Assembly: GCA_039698075.1 (NCBI GenBank)
Contig: JBDKTJ010000037.1
Location: 23,028-87,027, forward strand
Direction of reading: 5' to 3'
DNA from: JAJFVC01 sp039698075
GTDB lineage: Bacteria > Planctomycetota > Planctomycetia > Pirellulales > Thermoguttaceae
Length of the DNA stretch: 64,000 nt
In this document: positions 49,207 through 57,479 of the stretch, one piece after another
Layout of the letters: every line of letters begins with the position of its first letter
Numbering within the stretch: the first letter of the stretch is position 1
Notes under the pieces: model-generated
The model's database searches: none
Told to the model about the DNA's origin: nothing
Seen by the model: only the letters and a program-made list of their open reading frames with translations
Made by a program: the position numbers and the translations under genes

Positions 49207-50850
49207 TTAGGGATGCGGCGTCGGCTGTCGGGCGTTTTTCAACAGGTTGGGGCGAACCAATAAGTAAAACTCGTCTTGGGCCTCGGGCAGGACGTCGGGG
49301 CCGAGCGGCGACCATCCCTGTCGCTTCATGCGGTTGGCCAGCGCGAGACATTGCCGCGGCGTCTGCTGCTTGGAGGGCCGCAAAATCACCACGTCGGCCT
49401 TTTCAGATCGGATCAAGGCGACGATTGTCGATTCCGCGGCGTCGCGGCGATAGGTGGTGAACGAATCCTCGCAGTCGGCGTAGAAACCGATGACGGAGGC
49501 GACTCCGACGGGACCGACGATGTGGAGCGGTTTTGGGAGGTTTTGGTCCAGCCAACGTCCGACCTCGACCTCGGCGCGGCGGGTTTTGAAATAGCTTCGG
49601 TTGCTGGTCAGGCCGATCGTCAGATTCGCGGCGACGATCGCGGCGAGGAGCGTCGTCACGGCGACGACTTGCGGAATTCGTCGGGCGTCGAACCGCCGCA
49701 CGAAGCGCGCCGTGCGTTCGAGCAGGGCCAACAGTCCCAACGCGGCCCAGGGCGAAGCCATCAACACGATCGGCATCGCATAGCGCGGACAAATCATGCG
49801 ATCGATCCACAATTGGATCCAGATTCCGCCCAGGACCAACAGGGCGACGTAAAACAGCGTTTGATGGTCGCGGCGGATCCAGACGCGTCGCCAACCCCAG
49901 ATGCCGCCGAACATCAGCAGCGCGAAGATCGGCGACAGGCCTCGCGTCATGGTGGGGATGAACACCCAAATCATGCGGCCGAGGGTCAAGTGGCCGGCGA
50001 TCTCGTCGGATTGGCCGTCCCACAACGATTCGAGCCACTCTTGGGCGCGTGAAAGCGGCGCGACGCGGATCATCGTCGAGCCCGCGTGGCTGGAGGTCCA
50101 GGCGATGTCCGCCACGGCCAACAGCAGCGGGAAGATCACGACGCAGGCCAGGGCGCCGCCGAGCAATCGGCCTCGTCCGGTCGGCAACGCGAGGCATCGC
50201 CAAAACGTCCAAAGCACGAATGGAACCAAGAGAAACAGACCTTCGACGCGCGTCATCGTGGCCAGCGTGATCGCGGCGCCGGCGGCGAGGAACCAGACGT
50301 TGCGCAATTCGGTGGCCGCGCGCCACAGCACGTAAAGCGACAACGTGAAAAAGAACCAGAACGTCGGGTCGCGCATCAACTCGGGACTCCACTCGACGGC
50401 TTTCGGATGCACGGCGTAGAGGAGGCACGCCGCCAACGCCACGCGATGGTCGAATTGTCGGCGAATCCAGCCCCAAAGCGGCAGCGCCACGAGACTGGAA
50501 ATCAAGACGCCCCAAAGCGCGCCGCCCGTTTGCCAATCGAAGCCCAAGCGGTGCATGGCCGCCAGAATGAACGGATAGACGTTCAGCCGCATGTCGTCCC
50601 GAAAGACCGCCTGAAAATCGCCATGGTCGATGGCTTGAGCGAGTCGGACATATAAAACGCCGTCGGGACAGACGCTCGGGATGCGCATCGCCATCCACGC
50701 GCGCGGCACGAGACAGGCCAACAGCAGGCCGACAAGCACCCAGCGCGACGACGGCCACCGAAGCCGTTCCGCCTCGGTGGCGGCAAGATGATTAGGATAG
50801 TTGTCGGGCGTTGGTTCCCAAAAAGCGAAATGCCCCATCGCGCTACTCAT
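49207..50850 (-). CDS. GT39/PMT_2-like membrane glycosyltransferase
   Basis: A 547-residue polytopic protein with about 12 helices and a soluble C-terminal domain of about 110 residues. The first loop after helix 1 contains CPDGVLYVRLAQAIDHGDFQAVFRDDMRLNVYPFILAAMH, where the Asp in PDG and the later YP element match the PMT/ArnT active-site loop. AVHPKAVEWSPELMRDPTFWFF follows. The C-terminal part (FKTRRAEVEVGRWLDQNLPKPLHIVG, ADVVILRPSK) has a Rossmann-like look seen in related proteins. First gene of the three-gene glycan operon; a shorter start at 50838 is possible. Confidence 0.82.
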   Translation of the reverse strand: MSSAMGHFAFWEPTPDNYPNHLAATEAERLRWPSSRWVLVGLLLACLVPRAWMAMRIPSVCPDGVLYVRLAQAIDHGDFQAVFRDDMRLNVYPFILAAMHRLGFDWQTGGALWGVLISSLVALPLWGWIRRQFDHRVALAACLLYAVHPKAVEWSPELMRDPTFWFFFTLSLYVLWRAATELRNVWFLAAGAAITLATMTRVEGLFLLVPFVLWTFWRCLALPTGRGRLLGGALACVVIFPLLLAVADIAWTSSHAGSTMIRVAPLSRAQEWLESLWDGQSDEIAGHLTLGRMIWVFIPTMTRGLSPIFALLMFGGIWGWRRVWIRRDHQTLFYVALLVLGGIWIQLWIDRMICPRYAMPIVLMASPWAALGLLALLERTARFVRRFDARRIPQVVAVTTLLAAIVAANLTIGLTSNRSYFKTRRAEVEVGRWLDQNLPKPLHIVGPVGVASVIGFYADCEDSFTTYRRDAAESTIVALIRSEKADVVILRPSKQQTPRQCLALANRMKRQGWSPLGPDVLPEAQDEFYLLVRPNLLKNARQPTPHP

Positions 50851-50929
50851 CGGAAGAGCTCATGGTTCTGGCTGGCCGGCGGTTTTGGGATTGGGTCGTC
50901 GGCTCGACCTTGGCCCAACAAGATGCGGC

Positions 50930-50959
50930 ACTATACTCGGATTGGCCCAAAGGGGTCAA
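50930..50959 (-). promoter_or_regulatory. Promoter of the glycosyltransferase operon
   Basis: On the minus strand TTGACC (50959-50954), an 18-bp spacer and TATAGT (50935-50930). The predicted start near 50923 leaves a leader of about 73 nt. Confidence 0.55.
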
Positions 50960-51089
50960 GAGCAGCTGAATGGGCAATATGGAGGGAGTGGAAAAGCTGG
51001 CTATCGTTGCCGAATGGCCAACGACGGGCACCGCCAACGACCAATGAAGCTCGCGGCAACACGCCGAAAACCGTTGCGATTCGTGCGGC

Positions 51090-51932
51090 TCAGAGGACGG
51101 CCAGGACGCCGCGCACGTAGCCGACCGATTCGGCCAGTCCGACCATCGGGTCCGTCCCTTTCTGGTCGTACTCGAACGAGACTTTGCCGGCGTAGCCGAT
51201 CTGCTTCAAGGTGCGCAGGAACTTCGGCAGGTCGATGACGCCGCGGCCCGCTGCGATGCACTTGCCCTGGGCGGTGGCTTCCGTTTCGTCCTTGAAGTGG
51301 ACGTCCAGCAGGCGGTCGGCGCACTGCTCGGCGAAACGAGAGGGATCGAGGCCGACGCGGACCACGTGGCCGATGTCGAGGCACAGCCCGAATCGCGGGT
51401 CGAGGTCTTTGATTTTTTCGTATGCGACGTCGGGCGTGGGATAGTTCTTGTCGCCCGGTCCATGGTTGTGAATGGCGACGCGGATGTTGTACTCGCGGAT
51501 CTTCTCGTCGACCAATGGCAGCAACTTGTAGGCGGGCACGCCGACGATCATGCCGATGCCGGCGGCCTTGGCAAACTCGAACGCCTGGTGGACATCTTTC
51601 TCGGTGGGCATCACCACGACGCCGCAGGCGTAGAGATCGAGACCGGCGTCCTTGATGAGTTTTGCGGCGGCGGCGATCTGCTCGGGCGTGCTGGTGGTGG
51701 GCAGTAGGATCGGGTGCACGCAAAAATGCTTCAGCCCGACGAGCCGGGTCATGGCGACGGCTTGATCCAGTTTGAACTTGTGGAAGGTGAAGGACGCCAC
51801 GCCCAATTCAAACTTTTCTTTGACGGCGGCCGCAGGGGCGGTCGAAGCGGTTTGAGCCATTCCGCGGCCCGCGATCCACTGCAGAGTCGTGGCGGCGCCG
51901 GCTAGATGCAAAAAATGTCGTCGTGAAGGCAT
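51090..51932 (-). CDS. Tat-exported sugar phosphate isomerase/epimerase-like (xylose isomerase-like TIM barrel) protein
   Basis: A 280-residue protein. The N-terminus MPSRRHFLHLAGAATTLQW is a twin-arginine signal. The mature part is an AP-endonuclease-2/xylose-isomerase-like barrel. Metal-site pieces visible are AIHNHGPGD (His), GLCLDIGHVV (Asp, His), LLDVHFKDETEA (His, Asp) and a final VSFEYDQKGTDP (Glu). These proteins bind divalent metal and isomerise sugars. Periplasmic members are common in planctomycetes and Bacteroidota, often with Gfo/Idh partners. AGGAG lies about 8 nt upstream of the ATG. Second gene after yjbQ, gap 33 bp. Confidence 0.82.
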   Translation of the reverse strand: MPSRRHFLHLAGAATTLQWIAGRGMAQTASTAPAAAVKEKFELGVASFTFHKFKLDQAVAMTRLVGLKHFCVHPILLPTTSTPEQIAAAAKLIKDAGLDLYACGVVVMPTEKDVHQAFEFAKAAGIGMIVGVPAYKLLPLVDEKIREYNIRVAIHNHGPGDKNYPTPDVAYEKIKDLDPRFGLCLDIGHVVRVGLDPSRFAEQCADRLLDVHFKDETEATAQGKCIAAGRGVIDLPKFLRTLKQIGYAGKVSFEYDQKGTDPMVGLAESVGYVRGVLAVL

Positions 51933-51965
51933 GATGTACTCCTGGAGGGTAATGAGAGGGAGGGG

Positions 51966-52388
51966 CTACTCGCCGATGATTTTGATCAACACGCATTTCG
52001 CACGGCGGCCATCGAATTCGCCGTAAAAAATTTGTTCCCAAGGACCGAAATCCATCTTGCCGTCGGTGATGGCCACGACCACTTCTCGGCCCATGATCTG
52101 TCGTTTGTGATGGGCGTCGCCGTTGTCTTCGCCGGTTCGGTTGTGATGGTAGGCTTGCGGGGAAGGATCGTAGGGGGCTAACTGTTCGAGCCACCGGGCG
52201 TAATCTTCATGCAGACCGGGCTCGTCGTCGTTGATGAACACGCTGGCCGTGATGTGCATCGCGTTGACCAGGCAAAGCCCTTCGCGGATTCCGCTGCCGA
52301 CCACGGCCGCTTCGACTTGCGGCGTGATGTTGAGGAACTCGACGCGTCGTTGCGTGTGGAATGTGAGGACTTGCCGGTGGGTTTTCAT
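51966..52388 (-). CDS. yjbQ: YjbQ/UPF0047 family protein
   Basis: A 140-residue protein of the YjbQ family (secondary thiamine-phosphate-synthase-like fold). Motifs are EFLNITPQVEAAVVGSGIREGLCLVNAMHITASVFINDDE with the family histidine, HHNRTGEDNGDAHHKRQIMG (His-rich, metal-binding) and GPWEQIFYGEFDGRR. The length equals the family standard of about 138 when the start at 52388 is used; longer starts reach into non-coding sequence. Its physiological role is unsettled; weak thiamine-phosphate synthase activity is reported for the family. Confidence 0.9.
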   Translation of the reverse strand: MKTHRQVLTFHTQRRVEFLNITPQVEAAVVGSGIREGLCLVNAMHITASVFINDDEPGLHEDYARWLEQLAPYDPSPQAYHHNRTGEDNGDAHHKRQIMGREVVVAITDGKMDFGPWEQIFYGEFDGRRAKCVLIKIIGE

Positions 52389-52721
52389 GCGAAAAAGTCC
52401 GCAGACAACGGATCCGTGCATCGGTGGGACAGCGACGTTGCTGATGGTCCAGAGTCTGCCGCCAATGCGATGGTTCCAGCCGAATTGGCCGGTTTTTTGC
52501 CCCAAACTGGCCCATTAGCAACCTGGACCTTAGTGTACTCGATCGTCAGGTCAGACGCCAGAGTCTCGGTCGGCGATCCGCCAGCCGACGATCGCCACCC
52601 CTTGCGGAGGACTTTCTTAACAATCATAATTTACTCGAAGTCGCCGGCCTGTGTTTTTTATTCCGAATCGGCCTGGTAAAATCTTGGTTCCTTGGACTTT
52701 TGTCTTATAGAAAGGGCGACG
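52389..52721. other. Intergenic region between the divergent yjbQ and epimerase genes
   Basis: About 330 bp. TAAAAT at 52677-52682 may be the -10 of the epimerase gene (T-rich -35 region only). No gene or strong hairpin recognised. Confidence 0.4.
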
Positions 52722-53657
52722 ATGCGCACATTTCTCGTCACCGGCGCGGCCGGATTCATTGGCTCCCACATTGCCGAAGCGTTGGTGCGCCGCGGCGATC
52801 GCGTTCGCGTGCTCGACAATCTGTCCACCGGCAAGATCGAAAACATGAGCTCGTTCCGCGATCGGATCGAGTTCGTCGAGGGCGACGTGACCGATCCGGA
52901 CATCGTGGCCCAGGCGGTCGACGGGGTCGATTGCGTCTTTCATGAGGCGGCGTTGGCTTCGGTGCCGGCCAGCCTCGAACGGCCGCTGGCCAGTCACGCC
53001 GCGTGTACGACGGGCGTGGTGACGGTGTTGGACGCGGCGCGACGGGCGGGCGTGCGACGCGTGGTCTATGCGGCCAGCAGCGCGGCGTACGGCGATCAGC
53101 CGACCAGCAGCAAGCGCGAAACCGATTTGCCGAATCCATTGTCGCCCTACGCCGCGGCCAAATTGGCCGGCGAGTTGTACTGCCAGGCGTTTCATTCGAG
53201 TTTCGGATTGGAGACGGTCGCCATTCGATACTTCAACGTGTTTGGGCCGCGCCAAGACCCGCGCAGTCAGTACTCGGCCGTGATTCCGCTGTTTATCACG
53301 GCGATGTTGGAGGGTCGTTCGCCGGTGATTTACGGCGACGGTCATCAGTCGCGCGATTTTTCGTTCGTGGCCAACGTGGTCCACGCGAACCTGTTGGCGG
53401 CGGACGCGCCGAACGTGGCGGGCCGGACGATCAACGCCGCGGACGGACGTTCGATCGACTTGCTAAAACTTTTGGAAGCGATCAATCGCCAGTTGGGGTT
53501 GAAGATTGAGCCGAAGTTCGAGCCGTCGCGAGCCGGCGACGTTCGCGAAAGCCAAGCCGACATCACGCTGGCCCGGCGATTGTTGAACTACGAGCCGCAA
53601 GTCGATTTTGAAGAGGGCCTAAAGCGTTCGATCGACTACTATCGGCAAATTGCGTAG
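52722..53657 (+). CDS. UDP-glucose/GlcNAc 4-epimerase-type extended SDR
   Basis: Epimerises or modifies a UDP-sugar for surface glycans. The 311-residue product has the TGAAGFIGSHIAEAL NAD loop, VLDNLSTGK with the adenine Asp, EGDVTDPD and HEAALASVPASLERP. YAASSAAYGD supplies the catalytic Ser, and SPYAAAKLAGE supplies the YxxxK (Lys near residue 146). RYFNVFGPRQDPRSQYSAVIP and DGHQSRDFSFVANVV are the nucleotide-sugar binding region. The RYFNVFGPRQ and SQYSAVIP strings match WbpP/Gne-type UDP-GlcNAc(A) 4-epimerases better than classical GalE. AAGGG lies about 10 nt upstream of the ATG. Confidence 0.88.
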   Translation: MRTFLVTGAAGFIGSHIAEALVRRGDRVRVLDNLSTGKIENMSSFRDRIEFVEGDVTDPDIVAQAVDGVDCVFHEAALASVPASLERPLASHAACTTGVVTVLDAARRAGVRRVVYAASSAAYGDQPTSSKRETDLPNPLSPYAAAKLAGELYCQAFHSSFGLETVAIRYFNVFGPRQDPRSQYSAVIPLFITAMLEGRSPVIYGDGHQSRDFSFVANVVHANLLAADAPNVAGRTINAADGRSIDLLKLLEAINRQLGLKIEPKFEPSRAGDVRESQADITLARRLLNYEPQVDFEEGLKRSIDYYRQIA

Positions 53658-53795
53658 GGCCGTGCATTTGGCGGTGTTGTTTGTGCGACGGCTATGCGAG
53701 CCGCAAGAAGATCGCATTGATCGGGGGCTCACGGCCCGGCATGGCGGGGATCGAGCGCCCGTCTCCATCCAAAAACTGCTGCAAAGACCGTCGTT

Positions 53796-54215
53796 TTATT
53801 GGCGTTGCTCCAAAAAACGGAGGATCTGTTTTCGAATTCTTTCTTGCTTGGCGCAAGAGATTTCACATTCCCAGAGCACTAAAACTCGCCAGTGATTTTT
53901 TCGCAGCTCTTGTTGAGTGCGTTTGTCGCGGGCGGTGTTGCGTTGCAGCTTTTTGATCCAGTAGTCGCGTTTTGACGACGGAACCCGACAACGAGGGCAG
54001 CCGTGAAGATGCCAGAAACAGCCGTTGACATTGATGATTTTGCGTAAACGCGGGAACACCAAGTCGGGCGTGCCGGGAAGAGAACGGACGTGGAGGCGAT
54101 AACGGTATCCGAGAGAATGGACCAAGCGACGGACGAACATTTCCGGGGTCGTGTCTTTCGATTTCACGGCCGCCATGATGCGGGAACGTTCTGTCCGTGT
54201 GAATGTGTCCGTCAT
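53796..54215 (-). CDS. vsr: Very-short-patch mismatch endonuclease (Vsr)
   Basis: Nicks DNA 5' of T:G mismatches left by deamination of 5-methylcytosine, so it protects methylated sites from C-to-T mutation. The 139-residue product has RSRIMAAVKSKDTTPE at the start, the catalytic Asp51 in GTPDLVFPR and the family block VNGCFWHLHGCPRCRVPSSKRDYW, with zinc ligands and the intercalating aromatic. WRVLVLWECE is near the end. Downstream partner of the cytosine methyltransferase, with its start overlapping the stop of the middle gene (ATGA). GC in this and the next two genes is visibly lower than in the flanks. Confidence 0.93.
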   Translation of the reverse strand: MTDTFTRTERSRIMAAVKSKDTTPEMFVRRLVHSLGYRYRLHVRSLPGTPDLVFPRLRKIINVNGCFWHLHGCPRCRVPSSKRDYWIKKLQRNTARDKRTQQELRKNHWRVLVLWECEISCAKQERIRKQILRFLEQRQ

Positions 54216-55177
54216 ACTAAGTTGGCTGGAATCTCAATCAGCATCGATTTATCCAACTCAATGGCGTCCACGCGCGCATTGTACGCTTCCAGCAGTTTGC
54301 AAAAGCCGCTCTTCAGTTGATCGCCATCAAACTCACATAGTTCATCAACATTGGTGGCAACAAACGATTCGATGGACTCAACTGCAATTCGTCCCCCAAC
54401 CTGTAATGCCGTATTTTGCCGCACACCGATTACTATCGCATCGGGAACCAACAGGTAAACCCTCAAGCCCTGTTCGAGATTGCACTTGCACTTCTCGAAC
54501 AACTCGGGCATAGGGGCGACAGTGACGTGAAAGACCGTGTTGCCGATTTGGAAGTCGCCATAATAGCCTGCCTGTACGTCCGACTCGCTGAATCGCTTAT
54601 TGCGAACGTCCTTCTTTGGAAATCGCAAACTCAGTTTGGCGCCCACCAGATATTCAGCGACCGGACCACCCTTGCCGGATTGTCTTGCATTGTCAAGGAT
54701 CGAGTGTATGAACTTCCACGTTGTATCATTTATATTGAAGGTCGCTTTGACTCGCTTCACAGAGAAGTAAAGCGGCACATATTTTTCAACGATGTGTCGC
54801 TGCATCGCCTTGAGCGCTTTTACCCGATTTGACTCCGATTGCGCCGCTAGGTTGAGCGATTTCATTGCTGCGAGCAGCGCAGCGACATCGCCACGCGCCC
54901 CACGGTTTGACCGTCCTCCCACTGCCGACAACACTCTTGTCTCGCCGTACTCTGCCAGCGATTTTTTTAATGCTGCCGCTGAAAGACCAGCAATTTGTGA
55001 TTCGCCGCCAGCAACATGCGATGAAATATCAAGGTTGTAATCTGGCTGTAATCGCCCTAGAACATGAAGGGCCGCAGCGATGGAGCCTTTTGCCGGCAAT
55101 TTGTCTTGGTAGAGTTCGAGACCGTCGTACCAGTCATCCAAGACCTGTATCGCCTGTGTTTCGTGCTGTGCGTCCAT
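54212..55177 (-). CDS. Probable type II restriction endonuclease (uncharacterised, DUF4928-like)
   Basis: A 321-residue protein set between a cytosine methyltransferase and Vsr, where the restriction enzyme is expected. The N-terminal 150 residues are helical. The C-terminal half has a plausible PD-(D/E)xK-type core: Glu175 in GGPVAEYLVGAKL, Asp208 in GYYGDFQIGN, and HVTV at 217-220 in place of ExK. VAPMPELFEKCKCNLEQGLRVYLLVP follows. Resemblance to the DUF4928 family is from recollection and not verified. Nuclease activity is inferred from context and the D...HVT pattern. The start lies 10 bp after the methyltransferase stop. Confidence 0.6.
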   Translation of the reverse strand: MDAQHETQAIQVLDDWYDGLELYQDKLPAKGSIAAALHVLGRLQPDYNLDISSHVAGGESQIAGLSAAALKKSLAEYGETRVLSAVGGRSNRGARGDVAALLAAMKSLNLAAQSESNRVKALKAMQRHIVEKYVPLYFSVKRVKATFNINDTTWKFIHSILDNARQSGKGGPVAEYLVGAKLSLRFPKKDVRNKRFSESDVQAGYYGDFQIGNTVFHVTVAPMPELFEKCKCNLEQGLRVYLLVPDAIVIGVRQNTALQVGGRIAVESIESFVATNVDELCEFDGDQLKSGFCKLLEAYNARVDAIELDKSMLIEIPANLV

Positions 55178-55187
55178 TTCAACTCCA

Positions 55188-56678
55188 CTAGATTAATGCT
55201 TTTGCCGCTAGCTCACAGGCAACTGGCGCAAGATAGTATTCCACAATCCATTCGATGGCAGGTACGCAAACGGCGTCGCCGAAGCCGAATAGGGCTTGGT
55301 TCTGCGGAACGTTGATGACGTATGAGTCGGGCACGCCTTGAAGCCTTGCGCACTCACGGGCTGTCAATAGCCGGACTTTGTATTTGCCGTGTCCAGCCTT
55401 GAGGAGAATCTGTCGCCCGCTGCCGCCTCGCGGGGTCCGGAGGCAACCAGCAATTCCGTCCGTCCTCAATTCCGCCATGCTCTTGCCGTTGCGAACCCGG
55501 CGAAACGCCGTGGCATAGCTATAGGACCTGCCGGTAATCATTTTGCGGGCCTGTTCCGCATGTTTCTCGCTCATCTGACTCATAAAGTATTCGGTTCGTT
55601 TTTCATTCCACCAGCGAGGATCGTCGTTGGGCAAGTCTTCAATGATGTCCGTCAAGTGGGCGGCGGCCGGCGGCAATGGCGCCACGTCTCGTATGTTCCA
55701 GCGAATATTCGGATGGCCGTTAATGAAATCGGTCAACAATTCCGGTCTTGCGTCGCTGACGAGAGCGCATAACCGCTTTTCCTGCCCCTCGGCGCGTCCG
55801 GCAAGCACAAATAAGCGGGGACGGCTTTGAGGAACCCAACGAGCGGCGTTCAGAATGATTGCGTCGACCGCATAACCAAGTTCATTGAGGGCCAGCAACG
55901 CTTTTTCAAGGTCCTTTCCACCGTGGCTCATTAGGAACCCGACAACGTTTTCCAACATAACCAACGGCGGCCGACGGTCGCCCATTTCACGAAGAAGCCG
56001 GACCAATCCCCAAAATGACGACGATTCTTTGCCCTGCAAACCTTCCCAACGGCCGGCAATGGAGAGGTCGTTGCACGGAAATGACGCCGTGAATAACTCG
56101 CATGTCGGCAGATCGTCCGCGTGGAGTGCGTGAATGTCGCCAACATGAAGGTGGTCATCTTGTGGCCAATTAGCCCGATACATTTCCGCTTTTTTGGGAT
56201 CAATGTCGTTGGCGAAAATGACTTGCCATCCTTGGCGCTCAAGTGCAAGGCGGACCAATCCAATTCCGGCGAAGAACTCGGCGCAGACAAGAAAGCCAGG
56301 TTGTTTGAAATGCTCGACGGAAAGGCGGTAGCTCCGTTCGGAAAGACGTTCGAGAGCTAACATGGCGCCAGGTTTGACGTCGTGACACTCAAAGAACTGC
56401 CGCACCCAGCTTCTGGCCCGTAGAAAACCTCGCGGTTTTCCGGTTTTGGCGTCGCAGCCAATGTCGGTCCGAATCGTTCGGCCCAACCCGTCAAGCTGTA
56501 TATCGATTGTTGGACTGTCCGCCGATTGTTTTGACCCACCAAGGCAATTTGGTGGAAAGAAGTCATAGTGCCCATTGATATAAACATGACTGTGCCGAAC
56601 ATTGCCGGCGGTCACCCGCAAAAGGCGTTTTTTGTCGGTGTCTTGCCCCTTCGAATAAGCCGTTCCATTGTCTTTCAT
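55188..56678 (-). CDS. DNA (cytosine-5-)-methyltransferase with N-terminal B3-like DNA-binding domain
   Basis: Methylates cytosine C5 in a specific DNA site. The 496-residue product has two parts. Residues about 15-125 (HVYINGHYDFFPPNCLGGSK...TDI...RGFLRARSWVRQFFECHDVKPGAMLALERLSERSYRL) look like the B3/EcoRII-N DNA-binding fold. Residues about 130-490 are the C5-methyltransferase: motif I AEFFAGIGLVRLAL (about 133-146), the catalytic Cys202 in SFPCNDLSIAGR (PCN rather than the usual PCQ), motif VI MLENVVGF (about 241-248), motif VIII QSRPRLFVLAG and motif X ALFGFGDAVCVPAIEWI. The ATG at 56678 is preferred over the GTG at 56717, which sits only about 8 nt after the predicted transcription start. 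Confidence 0.9.
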   Translation of the reverse strand: MKDNGTAYSKGQDTDKKRLLRVTAGNVRHSHVYINGHYDFFPPNCLGGSKQSADSPTIDIQLDGLGRTIRTDIGCDAKTGKPRGFLRARSWVRQFFECHDVKPGAMLALERLSERSYRLSVEHFKQPGFLVCAEFFAGIGLVRLALERQGWQVIFANDIDPKKAEMYRANWPQDDHLHVGDIHALHADDLPTCELFTASFPCNDLSIAGRWEGLQGKESSSFWGLVRLLREMGDRRPPLVMLENVVGFLMSHGGKDLEKALLALNELGYAVDAIILNAARWVPQSRPRLFVLAGRAEGQEKRLCALVSDARPELLTDFINGHPNIRWNIRDVAPLPPAAAHLTDIIEDLPNDDPRWWNEKRTEYFMSQMSEKHAEQARKMITGRSYSYATAFRRVRNGKSMAELRTDGIAGCLRTPRGGSGRQILLKAGHGKYKVRLLTARECARLQGVPDSYVINVPQNQALFGFGDAVCVPAIEWIVEYYLAPVACELAAKALI

Positions 56679-56731
56679 TCGTGTGCCACGCTGGTGGAAG
56701 GTTAGGCATGCCGTCACCGAACATCTGGTTC

Positions 56732-56759
56732 ATTATCGCCTTTTTGCTTTGTCTGACAA
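56732..56759 (-). promoter_or_regulatory. Promoter of the restriction-modification operon
   Basis: On the minus strand TTGTCA (56759-56754), a 16-bp spacer and GATAAT (56737-56732). The predicted start near 56725 leaves about 47 nt before the ATG at 56678. Confidence 0.5.
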
Positions 56760-56841
56760 GGGTTTACGACCATGTCAACTAAAGCGGCCGCAGATGTTGT
56801 GGCAAGAAAATGCCGATCAATTCGTTGCGATTTCAGTTCTA

Positions 56842-57417
56842 TTACCGCTGATAGGTTCCCATCAGCGCGACTTCGGCGAGGATGTGGTCGTGGATGGCGT
56901 CCATGACCGCCCGCTTGTCGAGGCCGGAATCGGCGTCGATCGGGGCGTCCAACGCGTATAGCTTGAAATAGTAGTGATGCACGCCGTGTCCTTGCGGCGG
57001 CTTGGGTCCGCGATAGCCGAGATTTTCGCCGGCGGGCCACGAGTTTCGGCCCTGCACCGCTCCGTGCGGTTCTTTGACGTGCGGTTTGCGCGGAACGCCT
57101 TCGCCCAGCCCTTTCGCGTCGACGGGGATTTTATAGATCACCCAGTGAACCCACGGCTCGTCGGTTGGGGCGTCGGGATCGTCGCAGATCAGGGCCAGCT
57201 CCTTGGCGCCGTCGGGCACGCCGGTCCAAGCCAACGGCGGCGAAACGTCCTCGCCGTCGCCGGTGTATTTTTTGGGAATCGGATGGCCCTGAGTGAACGC
57301 CGAACTTGTCAGTTGAAGGGTCATGTTCCTTCCTCCTTCGCAGCCCGGGATGTAGAAAAACACGAGGAGCCCGAATAGCGACGCCGACAGGATTGCGCCG
57401 AACCGAATCATTCGCAT
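56842..57417 (-). CDS. Phosphatidylethanolamine-binding-protein-like (YbhB/YbcL family) putative lipoprotein
   Basis: A 191-residue protein of the YbhB/YbcL group. Motifs are SPPLAWTGVPDGAKELALICDDPDAP, the ligand-pocket signature WVHWVIYKIP, and GYRGPKPPQGHGVHHYYFKLYAL. The N-terminal MRMIRFGAILSASLFGLLVFFYIPGC reads as a signal peptide ending in a lipobox-like IPGC (Cys near residue 26). Most YbhB proteins are cytoplasmic, so surface or periplasmic anchoring would be a variation. An internal ATG (MTLQL) would give the cytoplasmic form. Confidence 0.87.
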   Translation of the reverse strand: MRMIRFGAILSASLFGLLVFFYIPGCEGGRNMTLQLTSSAFTQGHPIPKKYTGDGEDVSPPLAWTGVPDGAKELALICDDPDAPTDEPWVHWVIYKIPVDAKGLGEGVPRKPHVKEPHGAVQGRNSWPAGENLGYRGPKPPQGHGVHHYYFKLYALDAPIDADSGLDKRAVMDAIHDHILAEVALMGTYQR

Positions 57418-57479
57418 GGCCCCATCCTTATACCCAAGAGGTCGACAGTTCGCAAGCAGGCCTCGGCGGTTTGGCCGGG

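Noticed and set aside
53658..53795. Attachment site or direct repeats flanking the restriction-modification island
   Set aside because: No matching direct repeats or integrase gene were found at 53658-53795 or 56718-56841; transfer is suggested by composition only.
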